In this document: positions 51,335 through 60,504 of the stretch, in pieces
Numbering within the stretch: the stretch's first letter is position 1
Layout: the number at the start of each line of letters is the position of its first letter
Source: an uncultured Methanobrevibacter sp.
GTDB lineage: Archaea > Methanobacteriota > Methanobacteria > Methanobacteriales > Methanobacteriaceae
Direction of reading: 5' to 3'
DNA: 64,000 nucleotides
Assembly (NCBI GenBank): GCA_900314635.1
Contig: OMVY01000005.1
Location: 1 to 64,000, forward strand
Notes under the pieces: generated by a model
Databases searched by the model: none
What the model saw: the letters and a program-made list of their open reading frames with translations, nothing else
What the model was told of the DNA's origin: nothing
Made by a program: the position numbers and the translations under genes

Positions 51335-52446
51335 TTAAAATTTTGAATCTTTTAATAAATTTTTTAATTTAACTTCATTAATGACATGATTTACAACTCC
51401 TTTATAACCAGGGAATAAATATTCTTCGGAATATCCATCTAGATATAATTCCTTTAAAATTTCTGGTTTTAGTTCTTTCGGTATGATAAATTTATAAAAT
51501 ACAGTATCTTCTGAAGTTAAATTCGGAGGTACTGTAATAATCTGCTGATTATTTTCCTCTCCTTTGCTTCTATCTGTTATGTCATGCTTTAATTCATCTG
51601 AGATAATTTTATCTAGTGGACTTTCATAATTGCCAACATAATATTTTAAATATGTAAATAATCCCTTTTGAGCAGTTAAGTTTGGATTAGTATTATATTC
51701 TGGCCTATAAAGATTTAAGTTAATTATATATTTGTTATTTGGTAGTTGATTTTCAAATAATTTATAATTTAAGGCCCATAAAACACAATCTTGTGTATTT
51801 TTTTAGATAAAACATCTTTCACTGCAAAATATAGTGAAACTTTATAATCATAAGACCAGTCCAAATCCCTAGTAGGTAAACCATAATGCTGAGCTAAAGA
51901 TATTATTTCTTGATAATCGTAAAATACTTCTTCTAATCCAGAACGTATTTGTGAACTTGGATGTATCAATCCTCTTGTTGAATTATTTGTGTTAACTTTT
52001 AAACCGCATTTGTCGGCAAAGTTAAAAAATTTTTGAAGAATGTATATCTCTTTTTCATTTTGTAATTCATTTTTTTCAACATGGTAATCAATATTTTTAT
52101 CTGAAGTAGGATTCCCATCTTTGTCAACTTCTATATAAAACTTTTTTACAAATAAAATTTCTTGTTTATAGCATTCTAATTCTTTCTCTATAACTTCATT
52201 TTCATCTACTTCAATCCAAAACTTTTGGTCTGTTTCAATATATTTATCAATTTTTAATTGGTTTTGTTTATTCTTTCGTAGTGATGATGGAATTAATTCA
52301 CATCTGATATCTGATACTCCTCTGAATATAAAATCTTCTCGAAGATCAATTTTATTTTTCTCATGTTTTCCACATATTATATTAACAAGCTCATCATAGC
52401 TTTCAATTTTTATTTCATTTATTCCATCTTCTGTCATAGTTTTCAC
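51335..52446 (-). pseudogene. FRG-domain gene with a frameshift
   Basis: The first frame (52446-51769, 225 residues) carries the FRG domain: FIFRGVSDIRCELIPSSLRK near the start and AQHYGLPTRDLDWSYDYKVS followed by LYFAVKD. It ends early at KIHKIVFYGP. In a shifted frame from about 51783 the expected FRG continuation LWALNYKLF appears and runs to a TAA at 51337-51335, giving a total of about 370 residues. FRG proteins occur in defence loci and toxin-like contexts; the biochemical role is not known. AGGTGAAAACT gives the start. The frameshift could be a sequencing error. Confidence 0.78.
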
Positions 52447-52521
52447 CTATTATCTTTAAATCTTGGGTTTTTACTTCATTTTTTGCATAAATAACATAGA
52501 AATCCATTTTATAAATAGTTT

Positions 52522-53463
52522 TTAAATTAAATCAAATTCTTTTAAACAATTTTTTGCCGCTTTTAAAAAATATTCTAAAAATCTTATCATAAAATAAGTT
52601 GAAATAAAAATGGAGATACAAACAATGTTAATTTCTAATATAATATTATAATTTCCATTTAATTGGGCTGACCAATCTAAATTAAAGAATTTTAAAATAA
52701 TGAATAATAAAAATAAACTAAAGCTAAAAAATATAACAAATATTGTGGATTTAAAATAATCAACCCCTATGAGTTTCATCTTATTTTTAGTAGTATTACA
52801 ATTATTTAAAACTGTGCTGTATGTAAATGCTAGTAATCCTAAGGTTGCAGTCATTAAAATGAAAGTTAATGTGATTACCACAACATCGATAAATTCATTA
52901 CTAAAATTTTCTAAGAAAAATGAAAATATATTTGGAAACATGTAATTTAAAATAAAAAATACAAACAAAACCAATAATATAAAATAAGTTACATATCTTT
53001 TTTGAAAATTAGGTTTTATGTAACCATAATAAATAACATTAATTGAACATAAAACCAATAAAAAGGACATGCAAACATATAAAAAGATCTCTATGAGTGT
53101 TGGATTATTTTTGATTTGATAACCAATTATTAATGGGAAAAATATAATCATCATAAAAAATAAAAATTTGCAAAGTCTTAAAAACTTATCAGATTTAGTA
53201 AATCTATTAAAAAAATGGGCTAAATTATGCTCTTCATACAATCTATCAAGTTTTTGCAAATAATTTTCTATGTAATAAAAAGTAATAAATCCCCCTAAAA
53301 TTAAGAGTAATCCTATAAAAATATGCTCTAAAAAAATAGTATATTTTAATGGGAAGATCAATCCAATATTAACTAACAAATAAAATATGACATGCCAGTT
53401 ATCTTTATTGAAATTTAAAAGAGTATGCATAGAATTAATTTGAATTTTAAAGTTATTAAACAT
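52522..53463 (-). CDS. Eight-helix membrane protein next to CBASS
   Basis: A 313-residue, very hydrophobic protein with about eight membrane helices, for example HIFIGLLLILGGFITFYYIE and FLRLCKFLFFMMIIFFPLII. There is no recognisable soluble domain; short Lys/Asn-rich loops join the helices. No family is recognised. It lies 150 bases downstream of cap3 on the same strand and could be an extra membrane effector or an unrelated neighbour. No ribosome site is evident before the ATG. Confidence 0.6.
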   Translation of the reverse strand: MFNNFKIQINSMHTLLNFNKDNWHVIFYLLVNIGLIFPLKYTIFLEHIFIGLLLILGGFITFYYIENYLQKLDRLYEEHNLAHFFNRFTKSDKFLRLCKFLFFMMIIFFPLIIGYQIKNNPTLIEIFLYVCMSFLLVLCSINVIYYGYIKPNFQKRYVTYFILLVLFVFFILNYMFPNIFSFFLENFSNEFIDVVVITLTFILMTATLGLLAFTYSTVLNNCNTTKNKMKLIGVDYFKSTIFVIFFSFSLFLLFIILKFFNLDWSAQLNGNYNIILEINIVCISIFISTYFMIRFLEYFLKAAKNCLKEFDLI

Positions 53464-53613
53464 ATAGTTTTTATTAATGAATTCTTAAATAGCAAAATGA
53501 TAATTTTAAATAAGTTATATAATCTAACTTTATATTTATTAATTGTAAATGATAAAATATGATGATTATGTTTATTGAGGATAATACTATTTCTTTGAGT
53601 TACATTAAATTGT

Positions 53614-54096
53614 TTAAGACATATTTCCTTTTTCTAAAATTATTTTTTCATTATTTTTATAAATATATGAATTTAAACTCCATTTTGATGGATTTCCGCC
53701 AATTATTATTAAAATTGGTTCAGGACAATTAAGTTTTTTATTATTTGAAAATTTTAACATTTGAATATCATCTAGTTTGCTAGATTTTGAAGAAGTATTG
53801 GGATGATAGTGCCATTCTCCTAAATAATACACTCCTTCTTCCCATTTTTTATCTAAAATTTTATTTACTCCATTAGTTCCTCTAAAAAATTTATGGGGGT
53901 AATGTTTTGAGTCGTTTGGAGAGTTGATAGAATCTTTAATGTAAGCTATGCTATTATCTTTGGAATAATTTCCTATCAATATTCCACCAGTTTCTAGATT
54001 TATATATTTTTCACATTCTAATATTATTTTAGCATAGGTAGCTTCACAGATAATAATCGTATAATTATTGTCTTTACTTTTAAAAACGTAATCCAT
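53614..54096 (-). CDS. cap3: CBASS Cap3, JAMM-type isopeptidase
   Basis: A 160-residue MPN/JAB domain protein with an intact JAMM zinc site: Glu 35 in LETGGILIGNY, His 96 and His 98 in GEWHYHPN, and Ser 106 with Asp 109 in SSKLDD. In type II CBASS, Cap3 removes the CD-NTase from proteins to which Cap2 has attached it. It is the last gene of the four-gene operon, 8 bases after cap2, with an AAGGGATAAT ribosome site. The length is normal for Cap3. Confidence 0.9.
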   Translation of the reverse strand: MDYVFKSKDNNYTIIICEATYAKIILECEKYINLETGGILIGNYSKDNSIAYIKDSINSPNDSKHYPHKFFRGTNGVNKILDKKWEEGVYYLGEWHYHPNTSSKSSKLDDIQMLKFSNNKKLNCPEPILIIIGGNPSKWSLNSYIYKNNEKIILEKGNMS

Positions 54097-54104
54097 ATTA
54101 TCCC

Positions 54105-55916
54105 TTAAGACTTAATTAATTTGTAACTAATGTTATCTATAGTATCTTCTTTACGATAAAATTTTATCCATTCTTCATCATTTGATTCTATGAATCTTTC
54201 TATTATTTTAACCGCTAATGAAGAAATGCTCATGATATCATGATATTTAACTGGATATATAGGCATCCAACATTTAGTACCATCGCGAGGCAATTCCAGT
54301 TCTTCCAATTTTTCCTGTTCTTCTTCTATAAAGGGTTCCAATTCATTAATAAATTTGCTAACGTTAAGTTTAGTTCCTTTCTGCAACAACAAATATAGAT
54401 TATCTGCATTAAGACCTATTGATATTGATATAAAAATTTTTTCATGCTTAAAATCGAATTTTTCCAAATCGTATAATACTTGATTTTCAGCAGTGCAATC
54501 AATAATCATATCATATTGGTCATAAATTGTTGTTTTGTTTTTATTATAATAAAAATCATCATAAATATGTTTTGCATTTGTTAAAGGATTTATCTTATTT
54601 AAATGATTGCTAAATTCTTTTGATTTAGGTTTATGCAATTCATTCAATGTTAAATTATATCTGGATAAGTTACCTATCTCTAAGTCATCATTATCTATCA
54701 ATGTAATATCTTTAATGCCTTCATGTACTATTATATCAGATATCATGGATCCAATAGTTCCAACACCTATTATTAATACTTTTTTCGATTTGAATGATTG
54801 TGATAGTGAACCTCTATTTAAAATTTTATTTTCACTCCAATTTTGTGAATCAATCCAATTTACGAAATTTTCACTGGATAAAACATTTAAGTCTTTTTTT
54901 AAATAAATTCTATTCTTATTACTCATACTGTTTATAGATTTGTTGCATGTTTCTAAACAATTAAATTGAAATAAAAAAGCTTGCCAATGAATTATTTTAG
55001 TTTCTTTTCCAATTTTTTCTGGAATTGGAAATCCTATAATAATCAAATGCTTTTTATTATTTCTAAATACTTCTTCTTTTCTATAAATTAATTTTTCAAA
55101 TTCAGACAAAAAATCTCTTTTTTGACTTTTAAATATTTCTAACAGTTCATGATATGTATTTGGAACTTGCCAGTGATTTAAAACAGGTATTTTATCTAAT
55201 AAAAACCATATTCCTTCATTAAGGGCTGTTTTTTCTTCTGATAAGAAATTTCCCCAATCTGTTTTTATAATTATTTCGTTATTTTTATTTTTAAATTCAT
55301 TTGTAATAAAAAAGTCTATTGCATCATTTTTGAATATAGTAGTTGTGATATAACCATTTTTTAAGCCATCTGTATTCCATTTTAAAAACGTGTCGTAATC
55401 TTCAATGAAAATGAATTTTTGTTTATATATGCATTTAAATTGAGGTAATTCAAAGGGGTCGCCAGTATTTATTAAATTATTTTCATTCACAGCATTAATC
55501 CATTGAATTGCCCTAAGAACATTCCATAAAATCTTTTTATCAGGGTCTTGTTCTTCTGCACTATCACTAAAACTAAAATTTTTAAATTGTGAATCTAAAC
55601 ATAACTTACCACTTTTCCAAAGTTTATTTTCAGATTTTAATCCATTATTTGATTGATGTTCATATGTTTCATCAAAGCCTGTTTTTGAATCGGGATAAAT
55701 TCTTATAGTTCCTTTTGGATAAGTATCTTCTGCAATTAGATACCAAAATGATTTGTGAGGTATCGTTCCAGGCACATCAGATGTTAACTCTATTTTGATA
55801 TACCAATATTTATTTTTAGAATCCCATTTAAAATCATGTAATATTTTAATATTGTTATATTTATCTAGAACTCTACGACCTATTTTCAGATTATCTGGTA
55901 TTTTTTTAGTTGTCAT
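54105..55916 (-). CDS. cap2: CBASS Cap2, E1-E2 ubiquitin-transfer-like fusion
   Basis: A 603-residue protein. The N-terminal E2-like domain (about 10-160) has an active-site Cys 106 in SGKLCLDSQF. The C-terminal E1-like ThiF domain (about 370-590) has the nucleotide loop IGVGTIGS (382-390), IDNDDLEIGNLSRYNL with Asp 408/410/411 and Arg 419, IIDCTAENQ, and the probable E1 Cys 549 in GTKCWMP. Cap2 attaches the C-terminus of the CD-NTase to target proteins, which primes the CD-NTase. Its ATG overlaps the CD-NTase stop codon (TAATG), ensuring coupled synthesis. Confidence 0.92.
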   Translation of the reverse strand: MTTKKIPDNLKIGRRVLDKYNNIKILHDFKWDSKNKYWYIKIELTSDVPGTIPHKSFWYLIAEDTYPKGTIRIYPDSKTGFDETYEHQSNNGLKSENKLWKSGKLCLDSQFKNFSFSDSAEEQDPDKKILWNVLRAIQWINAVNENNLINTGDPFELPQFKCIYKQKFIFIEDYDTFLKWNTDGLKNGYITTTIFKNDAIDFFITNEFKNKNNEIIIKTDWGNFLSEEKTALNEGIWFLLDKIPVLNHWQVPNTYHELLEIFKSQKRDFLSEFEKLIYRKEEVFRNNKKHLIIIGFPIPEKIGKETKIIHWQAFLFQFNCLETCNKSINSMSNKNRIYLKKDLNVLSSENFVNWIDSQNWSENKILNRGSLSQSFKSKKVLIIGVGTIGSMISDIIVHEGIKDITLIDNDDLEIGNLSRYNLTLNELHKPKSKEFSNHLNKINPLTNAKHIYDDFYYNKNKTTIYDQYDMIIDCTAENQVLYDLEKFDFKHEKIFISISIGLNADNLYLLLQKGTKLNVSKFINELEPFIEEEQEKLEELELPRDGTKCWMPIYPVKYHDIMSISSLAVKIIERFIESNDEEWIKFYRKEDTIDNISYKLIKS

Positions 55917-56923
55917 TATGCAAATCTTCCTGAAGGTACATCGGCTTTTTTATTTGGTTTTGTAAATCCAGAATTTTTTGTAGTATCGGAATTATCAAAT
56001 TTATTTCCAAATAACTCTTTCCATAATTTAATACTTTCATCAGCATCTTCCTCTAAATAAGCTTGTTTTGATATCTCTGATGCTTCATATGCTCTTGAGT
56101 AAAATTTATCATATTCAAAGTTACTTATATTTTCTAAAACATCAGTTTCTAATGCAAAATCTTTTAAATATGGTTTTTGCTCATATTTGGTCATATTTTC
56201 AAAAGTTAAGCAAACCCCTTCTGCTATATTTCTAATTTCATTTGGGCAACATTCAAAGATTAATCTTTCTAATGGATAACTTTTTATATGGGAATCAGGA
56301 TAATTTAATCTTTGCCACCATTTAATTGCCTTAACAACTTTTATATATATGCCATTTGTTTTTTTATTTTTTGAAGTAGTGCAAATTATTTGTGCAGTTG
56401 GATTAATTTTTATCCATTTGTTTTCTTGTGTATTTGGTAAGTATAAATAACCTTTTTTATAGTCCTTTTGATTAAAGTTTTCATTCATTAACTTTATAAC
56501 ATTTTTATTAAAAAAATTTTTAGAAAAACTAGTTGAAATATCATCTAATAATGTAATTACTAAATCAATATCCACGTCTGAAAGAGTGATTCTAATGGAT
56601 TTATTATTAAACTCATAGTCCTCATAATTTTTTTCTAAAAAATTCTCAAATAAATTAAAAATTTTATTAGGTTCTATTTCATCTTTGTTTAAATTCAGGA
56701 CTACAACAATATCGACATCGGATTTTTCACCATTTTTAGGCCTAATTGCTGTTGCCCGTTTATAACTTCCTTGCAAAAAAGTATCGATAATGTATTTAGA
56801 TAACTCTTCATCATTTTTTAACCTATCCCGTAGTGTTTCATGTGTGTTTTTTATTCTTGAAATTTGATTTTTAGTTAAGTTAATGTTTGATAGAAAATCT
56901 TTAAAGTAAGTATCTAATATCAT
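55916..56923 (-). CDS. CBASS CD-NTase (cGAS/DncV-like nucleotidyltransferase)
   Basis: A 335-residue nucleotidyltransferase. The fold marks are FLQGSYKRATAIRP with Gly-Ser at 52-53, the metal-binding pair in KSDVDIVVVL (Asp 69, Asp 71), and the third acidic position in LSDVDIDLVITL (Asp 116-120). It is expected to make a cyclic di- or trinucleotide when phage infection is sensed. The C-terminal 25 residues are Lys/Asn/Gly-rich and flexible, ending PSGRFA; such tails are the site of Cap2 conjugation in type II CBASS. A strong GGAGGAGG ribosome site precedes the ATG. I do not assign a clade. Confidence 0.92.
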   Translation of the reverse strand: MILDTYFKDFLSNINLTKNQISRIKNTHETLRDRLKNDEELSKYIIDTFLQGSYKRATAIRPKNGEKSDVDIVVVLNLNKDEIEPNKIFNLFENFLEKNYEDYEFNNKSIRITLSDVDIDLVITLLDDISTSFSKNFFNKNVIKLMNENFNQKDYKKGYLYLPNTQENKWIKINPTAQIICTTSKNKKTNGIYIKVVKAIKWWQRLNYPDSHIKSYPLERLIFECCPNEIRNIAEGVCLTFENMTKYEQKPYLKDFALETDVLENISNFEYDKFYSRAYEASEISKQAYLEEDADESIKLWKELFGNKFDNSDTTKNSGFTKPNKKADVPSGRFA

Positions 56924-56946
56924 ATTAACCTCCTCCTTTTTAAATA

Positions 56947-57555
56947 TTATTTAATCCTTTTTAAACATATTTTTCCATATGTTTTCCTTTGTCCATTAGT
57001 GAAATAACTTCCTTTTAACATATCATTCTCTTCACAAATATCTAAAATACAAGTTCCATAATGTGTACTAATTTCTTTTTGGTCTTGTTCTACTTCACTT
57101 TTATAAATATAATATATATTATGGGGGCCTTTTGTTTTATTGAATGAAAATGAAATTAAATCAGAAGTGGATTGGTTAGTTTTTAGTCTCATATCAATTT
57201 TTGTCCAAGTTTGTTCAATTGTAACATTAAAATCTTTTTTTCCATACTTTTCAGTTTCAGTATATCCTTTCCATTTCCCATTTAGATCATAGACATTTAA
57301 ATGATTTAATATTGGTTTTTTCTTCCAAAAACATTCGTCAAATAATTTGTATATTATCCTATAACTAGCAAATAAAATTAAAAAATATGAAATAAATAAA
57401 GAAAACATGTTAAAAAAATTTAATTGTAAATAATCAGTTAGACTATTTAAGATAAAATTAATTATATAACACATTAAAAAATCAATTAATCCAGATACCA
57501 TTATTAAGCAAGTTAAAATAAAATCTTTGGGTTGCTCTGATGTATAATCTATCAT
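56947..57555 (-). CDS. cap15: CBASS effector, Cap15-like (two helices plus beta-barrel)
   Basis: A 202-residue protein. Two membrane helices at about 12-37 and 47-70 are followed by a beta-rich domain (about 86-202) opening DLNGKWKGYTETEKYGKKDF and closing MLKGSYFTNGQRKTYGKICL. This arrangement, with W-x-G near the first strand and a tight barrel of about eight strands, is that of Cap15, in which nucleotide binding to the barrel leads to membrane damage and cell death. It is the first gene of the CBASS operon, 23 bases before the CD-NTase, with TTAGGAGAG as ribosome site. The assignment rests on pattern and context rather than a search. Confidence 0.8.
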   Translation of the reverse strand: MIDYTSEQPKDFILTCLIMVSGLIDFLMCYIINFILNSLTDYLQLNFFNMFSLFISYFLILFASYRIIYKLFDECFWKKKPILNHLNVYDLNGKWKGYTETEKYGKKDFNVTIEQTWTKIDMRLKTNQSTSDLISFSFNKTKGPHNIYYIYKSEVEQDQKEISTHYGTCILDICEENDMLKGSYFTNGQRKTYGKICLKRIK

Positions 57556-58471
57556 ATTTCTCTCCTAATACTTTATTAGTTGAATTTTTCTAAAACTATT
57601 TTTTAGGTCTTAACATTTAGAAGTTAAATTATTTTTGAATAGACCTACCTCATTATCATAGTCTAATGGAAAAATAGAAGTATCTTAGTTAAATGTTAGT
57701 ACTTTTTTATTTTTCATAACAAAAATAACTATGAGATTATTATCTATATTCCCCTTTCATGATATCTCCAATATAATATTTTATTTTTTGAGATTTATAA
57801 TTTTTATTACAGCATTTGAAAACAAATATTTTTTTAATATTTTTTTCGAATGAATGTTTATATAAAATTTTAATAATTTTATCCATATTTAAGATACTAC
57901 TAGATATGAGTTTAATATAATTATTAAATATATATAATCAATATCTTTCAAAATTTCTAATAGGATTAGATGAAAGTTTCAAGAATTTGTTTTAAGCATA
58001 ATACAAAATTCATTAAATGTTGAAAAGAAGGTTATTTTTTATTTTTAGACAATTTAAGAAATAATTTTAAGTATTTTTACTAAATAACTGAATTTAAAAA
58101 TTAATCTGTCCCATCTTCTTCAAAATTTAAATCATCAAAACAAATTCAAATCCTTTATCTTTATTAAGTTGTTAATATTGTCTGACATTATTTTAGAGAA
58201 AAAGGAATTTGTGTTTTCATTGATTCCATAAACAAATCCTGCAATATAATAAATTTTTCTTTGAAATATTTTTTTTAATATCTCTTTTATTCTGTCTTCA
58301 CTATTCATTAGTATAATAAACTGAACTCATAATTACCCATTCAAAAAATTAATATATCTTATTTAATTTTATATATTTAACTATACTAAAAACTTATTTT
58401 TCATTTGCTCTCTAAATATTTATAAAGTATTTTGAATAAATTATATTTAGATATATTTAGGATTTTTTATT
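57556..58471. other. AT-rich gap between CBASS and the DpnII-type locus
   Basis: About 900 very AT-rich bases holding the CBASS promoter region (right end, minus strand) and one small minus-strand frame at 58135-58308. I see no other gene. TATA-like DNA near 58445 (TTATATTTAG) probably serves the methylase gene at 58472, whose ATG lacks a ribosome site. Confidence 0.5.
58135..58308 (-). CDS. Small hypothetical protein, possibly frameshifted
   Basis: A 57-codon frame reading MNSEDRIKEILKKIFQRKIY then YIAGFVYGINENTNSFFSKI. The composition (basic helix, then a YIAGFVYG turn) looks like real coding. After the stop a shifted frame continues DDLNFEEDGTD to a TAA near 58103, so the original gene may have been about 68 residues. 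No family or ribosome site is evident. Confidence 0.4.
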   Translation of the reverse strand: MNSEDRIKEILKKIFQRKIYYIAGFVYGINENTNSFFSKIMSDNINNLIKIKDLNLF

Positions 58472-59258
58472 ATGCAGTATGACCTTTCTAATAATCCAGT
58501 CTTTGAAGCTAAACCTTTTTTAAAGTGGGCTGGAGGAAAAAAACAATTAATTGAAACTATTGAATCTAAGTTTCCTGATGAAATCAAATCTTCAAGAAAA
58601 ATAGATAAATACTTTGAACCTTTTGTAGGGGGAGGAGCTTTATTTTTCTATTTGATGTCTAATTATCACATTAGCGAAGCTTATATTTATGATATCAATA
58701 GAGAACTTATTTTAACTTATGAAGCTATTAAAAACAATCCTAATGAATTGATTGAAGAGCTCAAAGTTCTTTCTGATGAATATATTCCTAAACCTCAGGA
58801 TGAAAGAAAGGAAATGTTTTTAGACATTAGGCAGAAATTCAATGATGCTATTCCTGATTTTGATTTTGATAATTATAATGATGACTACATACAAAGAGCA
58901 GCATATACAATTTTTATGAATAAAACTTGTTTTAATGGCTTATTTAGATTAAATCGAAACATGGAATTTAATGTTCCTCATGGAAGATATAAAAAGCCAT
59001 TGATATGTGATGAAGAGAATATTCGAAATGTATCTGAAGCTCTTCAGCATACAACAATAGTTTGTGGTAGCTTTTTAGAATCAGAAGATTTGATCGATGA
59101 TAAGTCCCTTGTTTACTTAGATCCTCCTTATAGGCCAATAAGTAATACTTCTAATTTCAATACCTATGCAGGCAATGATTTTAATGATGATAGTCAAAGA
59201 GAATTAGGTGAATATTATAAAAGAATTTCTGATAAAGGAGCAAAAGCTATTTTAAGTA
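58472..59258 (+). pseudogene. Dam-type adenine methyltransferase (DpnM/D12 class), C-terminus deleted
   Basis: The intact part (about 262 residues) is a class D12 (Dam-like) N6-adenine methyltransferase: PFLKWAGGKKQLIETI (motif X), FEPFVGGGALFFYL (motif I, SAM binding), NKTCFNGLFRLNRN and the catalytic DPPY in YLDPPYRPIS. After GAKAILS (about residue 262) the sequence joins out of frame to DpnII-type endonuclease DNA, giving a spurious tail to 59326. The usual C-terminal 40-50 residues are missing, so activity is doubtful. No ribosome site; probably leaderless. The expected target GATC is inferred from the partner. Confidence 0.85.
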
Positions 59259-60012
59259 AAATTGGGAAAAGGTTTTTAATAATTTGGAAGATTATCTTAT
59301 GGAAATTAGCATTCTCAATAGTTTAAATAAGGTTGAAGCTAGTGAAACAGAGTCTTATTTTAGAGAAATTTTAAGAAAATATCCTCAAGTCGTTGAGGTT
59401 TTACCAACAATTTTAGCTATTCGTGATAAGAAAGTGGATGTTTTAGATATTGAAGAAAATGAGTTTAAAATTGTAGACTTTTCTAGTATGGATTTTGATA
59501 TAGATGAAATTGTAAATTTTTGTAAAAAATCAGGTTTATTAGATTTATTTTCAAAAATTGATGATTTATACTCTTATTTAGTTGGAACTGAAGTTGGATT
59601 GGATACTAATGGTAGAAAAAATAGGAGTGGGCATGTTTTTGAAGATATTGTTGGAGAATTGCTTTCTAAGAAGATAGAAAATCATCCAGAGTATCGACTA
59701 GAAAAAGAAGATACAATTACTTTTCAAAGGACTAAACGTTGGGATTATGTAATTTATTATAATAATATTCCTAAATACCTATTTGAATGTAATTTTTATA
59801 ATTCAACTGGCAGTAAACCTATTGAAGTAGCAAATGCTTATGTTGATTTACAAAATCAAATAAAAGATTCTCATTTAGTATTTATTTGGGTAACAGATGG
59901 AAAAGGCTGGAGAAAGATGGAAAAAGCTTTAAAATCTGTTTCTCCAGGAATTGATTATATTGTGAATTATAATATTTTAAATAAATCTATTGATAGGATT
60001 TTATTTAAATAA
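59259..60012 (+). pseudogene. DpnII-type restriction endonuclease, N-terminus deleted
   Basis: From about 59260 the frame reads NWEKVFNNLEDYLMEISILN and continues as a DpnII/MboI-family enzyme: KYPQVVEVLPTILAIRDKKV, then KKSGLLDLF, TEVGLDTNGRKNRSGHVFED and the probable catalytic strands RWDYVIYYNNIPKYLFECNF. Known DpnII enzymes are about 285-290 residues; here about 250 codons are open and the first 25-40 residues are absent. A 242-residue frame could start at a TTG (59284). Deletion fused it to the methylase gene, so a safe restriction-modification pair no longer exists. Confidence 0.8.
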
Positions 60013-60504
60013 TTTCATAGATTATTTTTGTCTTAATTCAACAATTGTTAGTGTAAAAGATATTTTCATCCAATCTCATTCTTTGAGGCTTTTAAAGTTT
60101 TTTCTAGCTGTAAAATATTACTTTTATTCCTATAAAATATATGTACTCCTAATAAATGTTTTTTGTGGGAATACTAAAATTATAACTGAATCCGTTATAT
60201 GATTATTGATTTCTTAGTTTATTTCTTATGAGGGATCTATAGCTTTCACTTCAATTTTTTTACTTGTTACAAGAAAGTTTTGTAATTCAAATAAATTTTT
60301 TCCTAAGAACTAATCAATTTTAAACCATTTAACCAATTTATCATCAGCATCTATTTTTTTCAAATTAAGATTAGTTTCTCATATTTTTAAGAAATTTTTT
60401 GTAATATAATAAAATTATCATTTTTTTAAAAATTAAAAAGAATAAAATTTTTAATGTATAAAACCATAAATTTATATATATATTTTTGCCTTGTAAGTGA
60501 TAGT
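60013..60504. other. Gene-free stretch with a decayed minus-strand trace
   Basis: About 490 bases without an intact gene. On the minus strand from about 60382 to 60226 a coding-like trace reads LNLKKIDADDKLVKWFKID, a TAG, then FLGKNLFELQNFLVTSKKIE and a final TAA; this looks like the tail of a dead gene. The right end carries the promoter of the next gene. Confidence 0.45.
60469..60486 (+). promoter_or_regulatory. TATA box of the restriction-modification operon
   Basis: TTTATATATATATTTT is centred about 27 bases before the ATG at 60505, the standard distance from an archaeal TATA box to the transcription start. This supports a leaderless transcript and argues against the in-frame ATG at 60454, which would lie upstream of the TATA box. 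Confidence 0.65.

Noticed and set aside
54607-54906. 99-residue plus-strand frame inside cap2
   Set aside because: Antisense shadow of the E1-like domain.
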